Assembly (NCBI GenBank): GCA_009869945.1
Contig: WIXG01000085.1
Span: forward strand, 62,001 to 126,000
Origin: Mesaphorura yosii
Taxonomy: Eukaryota > Arthropoda > Collembola > Poduromorpha > Tullbergiidae
Length of the DNA: 64,000 bases
Reading direction: 5' to 3'
The notes under the pieces were generated by a model, which ran no database searches, was not told the origin of the DNA, and worked only from the letters and a program-made list of their open reading frames with translations. Every line of letters starts with the position of its first letter. The first letter of the stretch is position 1. This document shows, piece after piece, positions 33,060 to 44,376 of this stretch. Made by a program: the position numbers and the translations under genes.

Positions 33060-33190
33060 AAGTAATACATATTAAGTATTGACAAGAACTCAAGACAAGA
33101 ACCTCCTTAGAAAACTTAGAATGACTATAGTAGATCACTACCGAGTTGTATCATCACTGATGAATGACTCACGAATCGCCCACCCATTGA
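33060..33190. other. Short gap between the MITE and EMRE
   Basis: Contains the 3' flank of EMRE. No additional feature. Confidence 0.4.
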
Positions 33191-33508
33191 TTAATCGTCG
33201 TCGTCATCATCCGTCGGCACGAAAAGTTCGTTCTCCTCCAGGAAACTGGCCATGTTCTTACTGATTGTGGCTCCGAGCATCAGCCCGGCTGAGACTGTAG
33301 CTGCCGCACCAAGCAACCCGAACGGAGCCCGGCTGGGTTTCGGTAGGTACTCCCCCGTCGGCTTTGTGATGACTGTGCGGCAAGGCACACGAGACGAAGC
33401 GGCTCCAATGGCGCGCCCTAAACTAGAACTGGCTCCAGGTCGACCAGCGGTCTGAAGAACGGCTCCCGAAGCCAATTTACTGCTGATCTGTTTCACAGCT
33501 GCTGCCAT
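33191..33508 (-). CDS. SMDT1: Essential MCU regulator EMRE, 105 aa
   Basis: Single-pass protein of the mitochondrial inner membrane that links MICU1 to the MCU pore. Intronless frame from ATG at 33508. The C-terminal half is diagnostic: KPSRAPFGLLGAAATVSAGL, then GATISKNMASFLEENELFVP and a terminal poly-Asp tail of six residues. This matches the family pattern PFGLL, membrane helix, GATISKN, FLEE, FVP, DDDD. The N-terminal part is basic and Ala/Ser-rich, a plausible mitochondrial presequence. The helix is more Ala/Gly-rich than in flies or mammals. It is head to head with ZNF830. Confidence 0.92.
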   Translation of the reverse strand: MAAAVKQISSKLASGAVLQTAGRPGASSSLGRAIGAASSRVPCRTVITKPTGEYLPKPSRAPFGLLGAAATVSAGLMLGATISKNMASFLEENELFVPTDDDDDD

Positions 33509-33759
33509 TTCACTGAATAAAATGCATATATTCTAGATTAATTAGTTATCGTCAGTGAATTACTCGATCATTTAGTAATTATTAATTTACCTGAACCAAT
33601 TCCGAATCTTGCAGATATTCAGTCGACTCGAGCAAGGATTGGAGTTTGAGCTACAACTTGCCGCAAAAAAGTGGAAAGCAGAGTTCGAATTACGATTTTT
33701 GTGTCGGTGTTCTCGAATTTAAAGTAAGTTGGCCATTTTCTATCAGTAATTCATTCAAG
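33509..33759. promoter_or_regulatory. Shared EMRE/ZNF830 bidirectional promoter region
   Basis: Only 251 bp separate the two divergent start codons, so the genes probably share a promoter. No TATA box recognised. Confidence 0.45.
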
Positions 33760-34751
33760 ATGAAGAAAGTTGACTTCCGTGCACTCGCCAACACCAAGAA
33801 GAAGATTGATTCGCCGCTGGCCAAGTACAATAACGTGGGTCAACTGTACTGCGTGTTGTGCAATACGCCAGTCAAGAATGAAATGCTTTGGACTGGGCAC
33901 GTGAATGGGAAGGCGCATCGGGAGGCATTAGCAAACCTCAAGGCGGCGGGTGCTGGAGCAGTCTTATCCACACCAGCAGCTGGAAAGCGACCCGCTCCTG
34001 CAGCACCGCCGAATCCAGCTGCTAGAACAAGTGAGCAGGAATTCTTGCAACCACCTCCAGTTAAGAAACCTGCCTTGGACATGGACCCTTCGTGGACGTT
34101 TAAGGTTCCTTCCATGCCTCCACCAAAGCCTTCGACAAATTCATTACATGCCAACCTCGCATCAGACAAGAACGGGCACAAAGACGAGGAAGAAGAGGAG
34201 GAAGTGATGGAGGAAGACGATGGCAACGACAATGCGGAAAGTGAAAAAGTAAAACAATCTGAGACTCCAGCATCCAGCCAAACCAACGCTGCGCAGTTAC
34301 CCGCTGGCTTCTTTGATGACCCGAAGGAAGATGCCAAAGCACGAGGCCTCGAGTGGCGGAACCCGGAAGAAATTGAGTGGGAACGCTTCATGAAGGAAAT
34401 TGCCGGTGAAGAAGTTGTCTCCTCGACAATGCGTACGATGGACGACGAAGAGTCCACCAAGAGCCGAGAGTTGGAGGAGATCGAGGAGCAGATGGCGCAC
34501 TGGCAAAAGTTAGTCCCTTGGCAGTCACAACTTTCTTACTTCTTTCCTCTTGTCATAAGGTAACCGCTGTAATTCCTGTAATTTTGCCTACGTTATTCAG
34601 GGTCGTCGATCTCGAACGCAAGGTGGAAGCCGTCCGTAAGGAGCAGCAAAAGCAACGAGAAGCTGGCGCCTCTTCAAAGACTCCCGGGGACGATTCGGAT
34701 GAGGAACTGGAGTACGACGAAGACCTCGACTGGAGAGCGAAGCGCCATTGA
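33760..34751 (+). CDS. ZNF830: ZNF830 homologue (CCDC16), 299 aa
   Basis: Nuclear protein of the splicing/cell-cycle machinery. Two exons, 33760-34508 and 34601-34751, joined in phase 2 (CAAAA|G). Starts MKKVDFRALANTKKKIDSPL. The C2H2-type finger reads LYCVLCNTPVKNEMLWTGHV followed by NGKAHREAL. The rest follows the family: a Pro/Ala-rich linker, an acidic block (EEEEEVMEEDDG), and LPAGFFDDPKEDAKARGLE then WERFMKEI, then a coiled coil. It ends with YDEDLDWRAKRH, the typical ZNF830 terminus. AATAAA lies at 34807-34812. Confidence 0.92.
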
Positions 34752-35117
34752 CAGACGGGAATCCGTGAATTGTGGATATTTTTGTCTTTTATGTCGATGC
34801 TGACTTAATAAATTATTTAATTTTTATTTAACGGTGCGGTGCTTGCTGGCAATGTTAACAGTGATTCAATGACAACGCCTTGCCCACTAACACCGTTTGT
34901 TGATTTCTTTTGTTGTCAAGTTATTAAACGGCGCATGCATTTCAGCCGTGGATTGTGCATCAAGATTCTCAAGATTCAAGAATTCCGAATGCGACCTACT
35001 CTGCTAATAATTTTTGTTATTTCTTGTCAATTAACTGAAGGCACCAAGCGTAATTAATTCCGTAATTTTATGACACGTAGTGCAGTGTCCCTCTAATTTC
35101 GCCTCGTACTGTCAATC
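34752..35117. other. Intergenic
   Basis: Holds the ZNF830 poly(A) signal and the upstream region of the next gene. A 72-codon plus-strand frame at 34839-35057 is not supported. Confidence 0.4.
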
Positions 35118-35791
35118 ATGCCACCGAGCAAGCGCCTTCGCCCAACACTCGTCAAGCTGTGCACCCTAACCTTGGGCCTATTGCTCTGCATCAGCATCGT
35201 GAACATGAAACCCGTGTCTGGCCAGTGGGCACCTCAGAGATCCCCCGGTGGCCAGCAGCGTCCGGCCTCTCAATCAGGCCAGCTACTCCAGCAACAGCAG
35301 CAGCGGCTCGGACAGCGACCGGGGGCAGGAGCATCAGGGGCAGCTCAACAACGGCCATTCATGCCAGGAAGACCCGGCCAAGGCGGAGGAGGTCAGCAGC
35401 GTCCTGGGATGCCACCTGCACTCTTCGGAGGAGGACCCGGCGGCGGTGGCCCAGGATTTGGACCTGGCCCTCAAGGAGGAGAACCGTTGTCTCAGCAAGT
35501 GGATGAGCTACGTGAGGAGCTCGTCCAAACGGTCTACGAACTGGGCGAGGTCAAGGAGGAGGTGGCGGAGGTAAGGAGAGAATGAAATGAGGTTGAATCT
35601 CGTTCGCTATTCGATCTGAATGAATGCTGTGATTTATACATTGACGTTGACTCCAGATTCCTGACGCCGTCATTAATGAAATGGAGAATCATGGAGATTT
35701 CGCCGAGGACTACGCCACAGGTGACGGAGCGAAGCTACGAAGTCTTTTGACATTGGGGTTTCTTGCTTTGGTGGAAATAATGGATCGATAA
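35118..35791 (+). CDS. Secreted/anchored Pro-Gly-Gln-rich protein with coiled coil, 195 aa
   Basis: Two exons, 35118-35570 and 35657-35791, joined in phase 0 (EEVAE|IPDAV). A basic N-terminus (MPPSKRLRPTLVK) precedes a hydrophobic segment (LCTLTLGLLLCISIVNM), either a signal peptide or a type II anchor. A low-complexity region rich in Gln, Pro and Gly follows (QSGQLLQQQQQRLGQRPGAG; GGGGQQRPGMPPALFGGGPG). Then comes an acidic coiled coil (LSQQVDELREELVQTVYELG). The last exon ends MENHGDFAEDYATG and a short hydrophobic tail. No family recognised, and a further exon is possible because a GT follows GCCACA at about 35720. Confidence 0.55.
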
Positions 35792-36332
35792 CTATAGGAA
35801 AATAAGAGGTCAATTGAAGAAGCAAGGAGACGGCGAACTAAGGCAAGGTTAGCTTGTAAACCATCGGGACAAAAGTAATGACTGAAATACGATGCAAGCT
35901 AGCTCATAAAAGACTGCTAAATAGCGAAAACTGATTAGAAATGTGTGCTATCACAACAATAAACTATCACTATCAGAATAAACTGCCGACTCCCAATTCT
36001 TGTTGGTCGCCTTCTTAAGAGGCGTGGATCTCTGAAACCAGTTCAAGGAAACGTCTACGAATGGACAAACTTTATGCTTGTTGATATTGTAATCAGTTAA
36101 TTAGACTTGCTAAATTCAAGAGAATTTGCGTCGCGTGTTCGCATTTCTTCATTTCATGAGAATATTTCCCTACCCTTTGTCGCTTCAGCCTTTTGCGTTT
36201 TGCATCCTTTCGTCATCTTCACAGACGAGCCTTGAATCAAAATTCAAATTCACGTAGTCCAATGAGCAAAGTCCAAGACTGAGCTTGTGACTTGTGAGCC
36301 CCGTCTCGCAAAGTTTCGTCATTGCCATCGTC
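35792..36332. other. Intergenic
   Basis: Upstream of the adrenodoxin reductase gene; AT-rich with no supported feature. Confidence 0.4.
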
Positions 36333-37964
36333 ATGCTCCGAGCATTTCAGCAGACTCGGAGCCTATTTACCAGCGCCTACTCAACTGGAGGAACGCAGCC
36401 CCTGGTGCTAAGCCCAGCCACTCGCCAAGTGCATCATGTCGCAATCATCGGAAGTGGTCCGGCTGGATTCTACGCGGCACAACACCTTCTAAAAGTAGGT
36501 AACTTGCATTTGCAATGTTTACATCGAAAAGCACTTATCAGTAAGCGAGCGAAGCGCAAGTTAAATGATTTTTCTTTGGTCCAGGTGCTGCCCGACAGCA
36601 GGATCGACATTTACGAGAAATTGCCGGTCCCCTTCGGTCTAGTCAGGTAAACTGAGAAATTTGGCCAAAGATGTAGATGATACCATTCGAGGACTGTTGA
36701 CTAAACATCTTATAATCTGTCCAGGTATGGAGTCGCCCCCGATCATCCTGAAGTCAAGAACGTCACACACACATTCACGACCGTCCTCCGCAGTCCGAGA
36801 GTCCGGTTTATCGGGAACGTTGAAGCAGCGCGTGATGTAACCTTCCATCAATTCCGATCCGCGTACGATGCAATTCTCCTGAGCTACGGTGCCTCCGAAG
36901 ACCGAAAACTAGGCATTCCGGGTGAATCGGAGCTCGTGGTGTCCGGTCGGGAATTTGTGGGCTGGTACAATGGGCTACCTGAGAATCGTCAACTTCGCCT
37001 CGACCTCGCCAGCGCAGAACGAGCCTTCATAATTGGGCATGGAAACGTAGCGCTCGACATTGCCCGGATTCTTCTGACTCCCGTCGACGTCCTTCGCAAG
37101 ACTGACATCAGCACCTACGCGTTGGAGGAACTCAGTCGCTCCAGGTGCAAGACCGTCTGCATTTACGGCCGGCGTGGACCGATGCAAGTCTCATTCACAA
37201 TCAAAGAGCTTCGCGAGCTTATCAAGCTGCCAGGCGTGAGCGCTCGCTTTGATCCTCTTGACTTCAGTACGGCGGGGCTCAACGACGAGTTCATCGCTCA
37301 GCTGCCACGTCCGAAACGACGGCTGACTGAGTTAATGCTAAAGACTGCACAAGAATCGAACTCTCCCGCTGCCTCCGTTGGCCGCAATTGGTCTCTGCAC
37401 TTCATGCGTTCTCCTTTGAAACTGGAGCGAGCTCCTCAGCGCAGCAGCTCCATCGACGTGACTTTCGGTCTGAACTCGTACAAAGACGCCAATGCGGCAG
37501 GGAAGGAGAATGGCGCCGTGACAAGTACGGGTCGAGTTGAAATTGAGTCGTGTGACCTCGTCTTTCGCAGCATCGGCTACAAGGGCCGGCGGCTCTTCGC
37601 CGAGCTGCCCTTCGACGAGGCAAGAGGAGTTGTGCCCAACGAACGAGGTCGAGTCCAGAACGTGTCTGGCGTGTACTGCTGTGGGTGGGTTGGGCAGGGA
37701 CCCCGTGGTGTCATTCTCAGCACGATGCAGAATTCCTTCGACGTGGCCAACATGGTCGCAGAAGACTTGCTTCAGCCGACGACGACGACGGAAGTTGACA
37801 GTGAAAGAGCGACAGTAAAAGGCGGTGGTGATGCCATTCTCCCTGCACTGCGCCACAAACGAATCACATCGTACGAAGACTACCAAAAGATTGCCGACTA
37901 CGAAGACAAATCGGGCACGAAGGTGACGACGGTCGACGAAATGTTGCGGATATGCGGCAGTTAA
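36333..37964 (+). CDS. FDXR: NADPH:adrenodoxin oxidoreductase, 487 aa
   Basis: Mitochondrial flavoprotein that passes electrons from NADPH to ferredoxin for P450s and Fe-S cluster assembly; the fly gene is dare. Three exons: 36333-36494, 36585-36646 and 36725-37964, with continuous phases. The N-terminus (MLRAFQQTRSLFTSAYSTGG) is a good mitochondrial presequence. FAD motif: VAIIGSGPAGFYAAQHLLK. Then [20 protein letters not shown], a hallmark. NADPH motif: AFIIGHGNVALDIARILL; then GRRGPMQVSFTIKELREL. The second FAD site reads SGVYCCGWVGQGPRGVI. Length agrees with vertebrate FDXR. Tail to tail with the NB-ARC gene, 118 bp apart. Confidence 0.95.
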
Positions 37965-38082
37965 TGAACGGTTGTGCTAACTAAACTCTATTTAATCGAA
38001 CTAGACAATACGCTATATTTTGTTGTAAATGTAAATTGTGTTTCGTGAATTAGGAGTATGCAGGACAATGATTGACGATTGA

Positions 38083-39969
38083 TTAAAAGAACTTTACGCT
38101 TTTAAACCCGCAGCAAGTCGCCTTCTTTTCGCCTTCTCGCATTCTCTTCTGCAGCTCGTTGACGTATTTCTCTACGGCCGTGGTCCGTGAATGCTCCGGA
38201 CCGAAGATACGGGCGTAGCCCGCACGAACCTCCGCAAAGATGCCAAACGCAGCAGTCGTCTGGTTCTTCCTGTAAGTGATGTAGCCGAGGCAGTAGTTTG
38301 TAAAGACCGACGCCCAGTTCTCTGTCCCAAACAAATCCACGTTTCTCGCGTGCACAGTCTGCAAAAACTGCTCGTCGGGCGTGCCCCACTCGGCCAGGGG
38401 CAGGTAGTCCAGGATTGCAGGCAGAAGCATGCGCCAGAGACCCAAGCTCTCGTCGGTGTTCAGCCCGAGTTTGATGGCGCGCTGCACCAGCCGATGAATC
38501 GTCACTTTCACCCCTTGCACGCGTATCAGCCCGAATTTGTCCAGGATGTCCATGCTTGACTCCACAGGCTCATCCGGCAACACTGCTTTGACTGTCTCCA
38601 TGTTGATCTCCAACTCATCATCCGGGTCTAGAATCGCGAGAAACTTGATCACCTTCAAAGGCGTCTCGCTGTCCCCATCGAATACTTCCATGATCCGCTT
38701 GCGCGCAATGCCCCAGCAGAATCTCAGCGCTGTAAGGTCGTGGTGTTGCGACTCGCTTGGCCGGAACGCCGACTTGAAGAACTCCTGGATGTACTTTTTG
38801 CCAGCTTCCGGATCGCCAGGGTACTTGTCCTTGATGTAGTCCACCGACAACTGCAACACCAGCGGACTCTTGAACTCCTGAGCCAACCCCTCCACACTGG
38901 CTGCGTTGCAGCCGAGCAGCTGCCTCCGCACGAGCTGCACCGCGTCTTCCATCTGCAACTCACCAAGAGTCAACTGATTCTCCGGAGGCAAAGTGGAAAT
39001 CAAGCCCTTACTGTTGCTGGTGATCAGCACGTGCGGCGTGCTATACTTTGGGTCTTTGGTTTGCGGTCTGAACTGGTTGAATTCGGCTCGGAAATTCACA
39101 TTGTGAAATATGAACAGACTCTTCTCTTTTCGAAATCTTCTATAGACACTTGCTGCCAATTTGGCGTTGGAAATTGTCTCCGTCAGACCCGGCACGTTGA
39201 CGTCTGGATGGCCCGCAATTCGAAAGAAGACGGCACGCATTGACGCCAAGGACCCGCCGTCGATCCACAGCACGTTTCCGTCGTAAAACGCCCGGTTGTC
39301 ATGCGCGTACTTGCAGGCAAGCGACAGCTTGCCTATTCCATCCGGGCCGTAAATGCAGACCACATTTGCGGACGCGGATGCTGTGCTGTGCAGCACGGAG
39401 AGCTTATCGTGGACTGCCTCAAGCTCGCTACTGCGGCCGGTGAATAGGAGCATTGCTTCTGGAACTTCCAGCCAGACGCCCTTCCTCGTCGACCGTCCAA
39501 AGCATTCCTCTTCGATCTTGTCTTAACGAATGAGCAATGTTGAAATGTTGTTAAGTAAACTTGTTTGCTTAATTCTCTGCTAAAATGCTTCAGTGGCTAA
39601 CCTGCTAAGTCGTACAGATTATTCTTGTGCAGTACCTGCAGCAAATCCGCCCTGTCGTCCCCTTCTCCGTATGCGCGAAGAATTTGAAGCGATTCCAGTA
39701 CGGCTTCTGAATACTTGTGCTGGGCCAGGAGATCTTTCAGTCTGCGAGAGTCGGCTGGAGTGGTGATGATGCCATCCAAGACGGTTGACCAACAATCGAG
39801 AGCATACGAGTCGGCCAAAGCGAGATCTCGCATCTGAACCAGCTCCTCAGGGCTGGCTGCAAGTATTCAGAATCGGAAAACTAAGTTACCTTCAGAAGCT
39901 GAAAATGCTGGCTGTATCTTTTTACTCTTTTCTTTCGCCAATCCACTTACCATCTCGAAAACGAGACAT
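38083..39969 (-). CDS. Death-fold-like/NB-ARC STAND NTPase with TPR-like tail, 570 aa
   Basis: Three exons: 39951-39969, 39602-39856 and 38083-39521, with continuous phases. The tiny first exon (MSRFRD) is the least certain. Residues about 10-90 are all-helical (RRLKDLLAQHKYSEAVLESL, LLQVLHKNNLYDLA) and resemble a CARD/death-fold, but this is a visual call. The NB-ARC NTPase begins LLFTGRSSELEAVHDKL; the P-loop IYGPDGIGKLSLACKYA is at about residues 148-164. The Walker B position reads SLFIFHNVN instead of hhhhDD, so catalysis may be lost. The winged-helix-like part holds FLAILDPDDELEI, then IHRLVQRAIKLGL. The C-terminus (TTAAFGIFAEVRAGYARIFG, then HSRTTAVEKYVNEL) looks like one or two TPR units. 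STAND proteins act in apoptosis or immune sensing; here the role is unknown. Confidence 0.8.
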
Positions 39970-42900
39970 TCTTTTCCTGTGTGATCTTTGATTCTCTGTT
40001 GCTGCTAATAAAACTGAATCTGAGTGTGAACAGTTTACAATCACTCGATGAATGTGAATAGCGCAACCTGTGACTCGTTAATTAGGGCGGATTCACGATC
40101 CATCCAAAGTCTTGATGACACTTGAGCGAATTGCTGATAAGATTACTTGCACATTAGGTGATTCATTTCAATGCATATTTGCACAGCTAAACTTTCAAAT
40201 GATAATGCATGAATCAACCCTTACATGGGAATTTATTCACATGCTGTTTCTGTCGTCGTCAGGACATGGACCTTTTTAACAAATGACAATATTCACGACT
40301 GCTAAGCACTCAGTAACTCAACTAGCCCCAATTCTTACGAAATGTGTATGGAACGTCAGATTACCAAAATTACTAAACTGACTTCTTTCTGCCGACTTCA
40401 TTTTAATGATATTTAGTGACAGAAATCAATTGAGGTTTCGTGATTATCGGTTCGTCAAAATCGGAGGATGAATTGCATGACTTTAGTGGATTAAAAGGTG
40501 CGACCAAGCTCACACTTGATTCGTAATTCTAATTGAGTCTTAGCATGTCAGGCAAGTGCGAATGCAGTGCATGTCTTGTCTCTTGAAGTGTATCGTGAGG
40601 CAATGGCAATTACGTGTAGAAAGAATCGGACACCCATTTCGCATGTCGCACGACGAGAAGAGCATTTTGTCTCTTTAAATCGCACTGAACATCACGAAAG
40701 CTAGAGCACGCAGCACGAACGACCAAGAGCACTTTCACTCTCAGGCCAGCAGTGACACAATGAAATTAAAGCATAGAACTGCAATTAATGTTAAAATTGT
40801 GTATGTTTTATGACTGCTCATGAAGTTAATTTTAATTTAATGCAAAGTTTCCCACATACTGAAGACTTACAGCCACGAATGTGATTTCCTGTGAAGAAAG
40901 TGAAGAAAAGGAGTCAGCCTGCGTTGAGTCCAGCCTGCCGTGCTAACTTTAACGTTAAAGCTTAATTTCAATACAAAATTAAATTATTAACTGAAGGAAT
41001 TAGCATTTGGCTGTGTTGTATTTTAAGAGAGACGGAGGTCCTCGTGCCTCACAGTTCGTTATTTATTATCGTAATAATTCCAGTTCTCATACTCGTATCT
41101 TTTATGTAATCCACTCCACAGGCACAGCCCATAGTCGAGGTTCCATTACGCGTTTACGAGTATTGTTCTTTGGGGCAAGTAATTATTGTTTTGATATAAA
41201 AGTAGTAAAGTTAAATACAATAAAAGGAAGCATAATGCAGGTGAGGTGATTTTGATTGGTTAGCTGTTTCCATTTCTAGAGAAGCTCTCATCGCTTCACA
41301 TTCCCAAGAAGTAGTGTTATTAACTCAATTTTAGCAGTAAATTTCCCATGGGTAAATGCACAAATCGAAATCGTAATTATTGAACTGAAACTTGACGAAC
41401 TCAGAACCAAGCTGCCAGAAGCGAAAGAAAGAACGCCAATACAGCCAATTCAGCGAGATTCAAAATAAGCATCTTGTGCCCAAAGTTTTATGGACCTTTT
41501 TTTTCCAAACCAGAGATTCGGCTAAGGCAGGTTGAATAGAAATCAATCAACTATTATTGCAATTTGGCTCAGGTTTTGTGGTAGTGTTGTTTTACTTCAA
41601 TCGCAAGTCTTAATTCCGAATTTTGGTGGAATTATACGACCCAAACTGTAATCCAGCATTAAATATTTATTTTATTGGCTTCTTTGTTATTGTTATCATT
41701 TCATGTCCAAGAATACTTCAAATTTCATTCAATTATTAAATGCAAAACTTACAAAGTGCAATAAAACTCATAACTGCATCGTTGTGCTATCGCTATTATG
41801 ATAAGCGTCGTCTGTATAGGTTCGGCTGTCGTACTTGCACTGGCATTTTTTACTACCAAGCAGCCCGAGAAAGTCGCCTTGTTCTTATCGAACGAAGTCT
41901 ATAAATTCTCATTATTATTATTACCGCGATATAAATTAAGATAATGATGAGATGCGGTTCGAGATAGTGCCCGAGCCGAGTAATGCGATACTTGTGCCAT
42001 GTCTGAAATGCAGAGGACAGTTTTATGGGTCCACTTTGTACCGGCGAAGACGACCCGACCGACCCTCCGTGAGCCGCGCTGCGGCGTGGCGTTTTGCCTA
42101 ATTTATGAGTTTACATCTTGCCTGCACTGCAATGCAGTGTCACCGTGCCATTCTATGTCCAGGTGAGCCTCGAATCTCGACCTACCGTGAAAATGCGGTA
42201 ATGATAATTTACGGTGATGCACTTCTCCTGTCCTGTCCTGTTCTCAAACGCTCAGGCACTGCTGTGCTGAGCTGAAAAGGGTTACCGGAAGTGTTTGACG
42301 GCTTTATTTTACTTTTTGTCAGCAAAAAGGAAAATTAAACACACAGACTTGGGAAAGGGTTGAACGATTCATACGATTTAAAAGGTGATGCCATGGTTGT
42401 GGTTTGGATCGGGAATTCCATTCATTAACTAACTCTCTGTTTTGCTGCCATTCCGTCCTATCACGGCTACAACAGCAATTAGATTCTTCCGTTGGTATTT
42501 ATTTCAACAGAGCAGTCCTGTACATTACGTGGACATGATAATCCATCTCATCCCTTGTCCATTGCTGCTTGCTGCACTACTCACTTAACGATCATGTCAC
42601 GATATTGCACTAATATTTTGTACGAAGTCATGACGTGCACAGTCAGAATTATGATTTACAAATCCCAGTCCAGTTTTCTCGCGACTCGTCTGCCCGAGTG
42701 TGGTTTTTATGCCCAAAGAACGAGCACGAGACTCCGCCCAGCGTCCGTCCCGAGCATGTCCCTCCCTGCCACGCCACGTATGCGTATCGATATTTACCGT
42801 TTCTTCAAAATTTCGTCGTGGTTTAAGCCAAGCAATTTACTTTCGACTCTTGTAAAATTTGGCGCGGGCACGTAAAAAACCGATCAAGTGCCGTGTCATG

Positions 42901-43780
42901 TTCAAAGTGCCCCGCAACCTGGTGAAATTTATGAGCCCGAGGTTAATGGATTGCATCGCGTGCATATGTACGACAAGAAAACTGGACTTAATTTCGAGAC
43001 AATTTTCTTATCAAAAGGTGCATTCGAGCCAGCGACGGAGAAACATGTTTATTGCGACCCGGATCGCATCTGCGACTTCGGGTCACAGCTGCAACGCTGC
43101 TGCACTGCATTCAGTCTGGTCACGATCACAAACTGCAAACTGCCAAGTCTCGCTTTTTTTGCATTGAGCATTGCAATGAGAGACCAAATGGACAAGCTCG
43201 GACAGCAACACACTTTCAGGATTGATAAATGCGGACAAAGACAAAAGGAAAAGGCGAGAAGATCAATTTCATGCCAAAGGCACACGTCGAAACGAGCACC
43301 TGCTCCGTTGTTTTCTTTCTGCTTTAAATCTGGTGCACTTTGACCGTGGCGTGGCATTGATGGCATGTGTCTGATGCGTGGCTGTGTGAGTCATCAAGCC
43401 TTCGAGTCATAAATATTCAAGTCCTGTGGCCCTTAACTGACTCTTTTAATATCGTGATAAGGTGATGATTGCCATGTAAGGCCAAAACCATAGAGCACTC
43501 GACCAACTAAATCACAAAAATTTGTTATTATTTCTTAATTCTTCTCCATTGAGCGGCGGCCACTTGGCTGCTACGTAATACGAGTTTCGTGATGTGAGTT
43601 TTGCTTTTTGATTTCACGGGTTTGGGTTTGGCTTCGTGCTTGGAATTCTTCGAGTAATTGATCAACTGCTCTTTCAGAATCTGGTAATCATTGACATTGA
43701 ATCATTAGTGTGTAGCAGCTAACAGGCAAGTGAATAAGTTAATATCATAACAGTCGAAGTTATGACTTCGTTCACTTCGC
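39970..43780. other. Gene-poor AT-rich region, left part of desert
   Basis: No exon supported in 3.8 kb. A 150-codon frame at 42888-43343 includes EPATEKHVYCDPDRICDF but has no start context, splice partner or recognised domain. A TGTCAGGCAA word with similar surroundings near 40545 recurs at 48305 and 51543. Confidence 0.5.
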
Positions 43781-44376
43781 TCACTTCGCTCGCAACTGCC
43801 AAGCCTGCGCTTTTCTGCACTGCGGAGCTGCAGCCTCGGCAGAAGCCGACGACTCCAACCCTGTGGTGACCGACAAGGTGTACTTCGACATCCGCATCGG
43901 AGACAAGGACGTCGGCCGCATCTGGATTGGGCTTTTCGGGAACATGGTTCCGAAAACGTTGCGCAACTTTGCTGAGCTGGCCAACAAGACGGAGGCTGGC
44001 GAGGGGTTCAAAGGAAGCACAGGGTCATCAAGAACTTTATGGTGCAAGGCGGCGACGGAACAGGAGGAAGGAGCATTTACGGTGACAAATTTGAGGGCGA
44101 GAACTTTGAGCTGAATCATTACGGAGCGGGCTGGGTCTCGATGGCGAATTCGGGCAAGGGCACCAACGGTTCCCAATTCTTCATCACGACAAAGGACGGG
44201 ACGGGAAGCAAATCGTATTCGGGAAGGTGCTCAGTGGGATGGAGACAGTGAGGAAGATCGATTACGTAAAAGCGGGAGCCGACAACAAGCCAGAAGAGGC
44301 TGTTATCATCACGGACTGTGGAGCCGAGAAGGTGGAGGAGCCTTTTGCAGTGGAGAAGAAAGATGCGACCGAATAA
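43781..44376 (+). pseudogene. Intronless frameshifted cyclophilin B (PPIB-like) copy
   Basis: Peptidyl-prolyl isomerase similarity runs without introns but in at least three frames. Frame 1 gives [20 protein letters not shown] and [20 protein letters not shown]. The frame breaks near 44012 where a few bases are missing in the FHR region. Frame 2 gives [20 protein letters not shown], with four codons absent before it, and [20 protein letters not shown] second break near 44197 leads to frame 3, [19 protein letters not shown], ending at TAA 44374-44376. An ER signal-like lead with a [11 protein letters not shown] cleavage region precedes it, so the parent is the secretory cyclophilin. An A-rich tract follows the stop. 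A processed retrocopy fits best; assembly errors could mimic some breaks. Confidence 0.8.

Noticed and set aside
32641-33138. Two frames giving the same peptide on opposite strands
   Set aside because: The identical peptides are a product of the inverted-repeat arms of the MITE, not of real genes.
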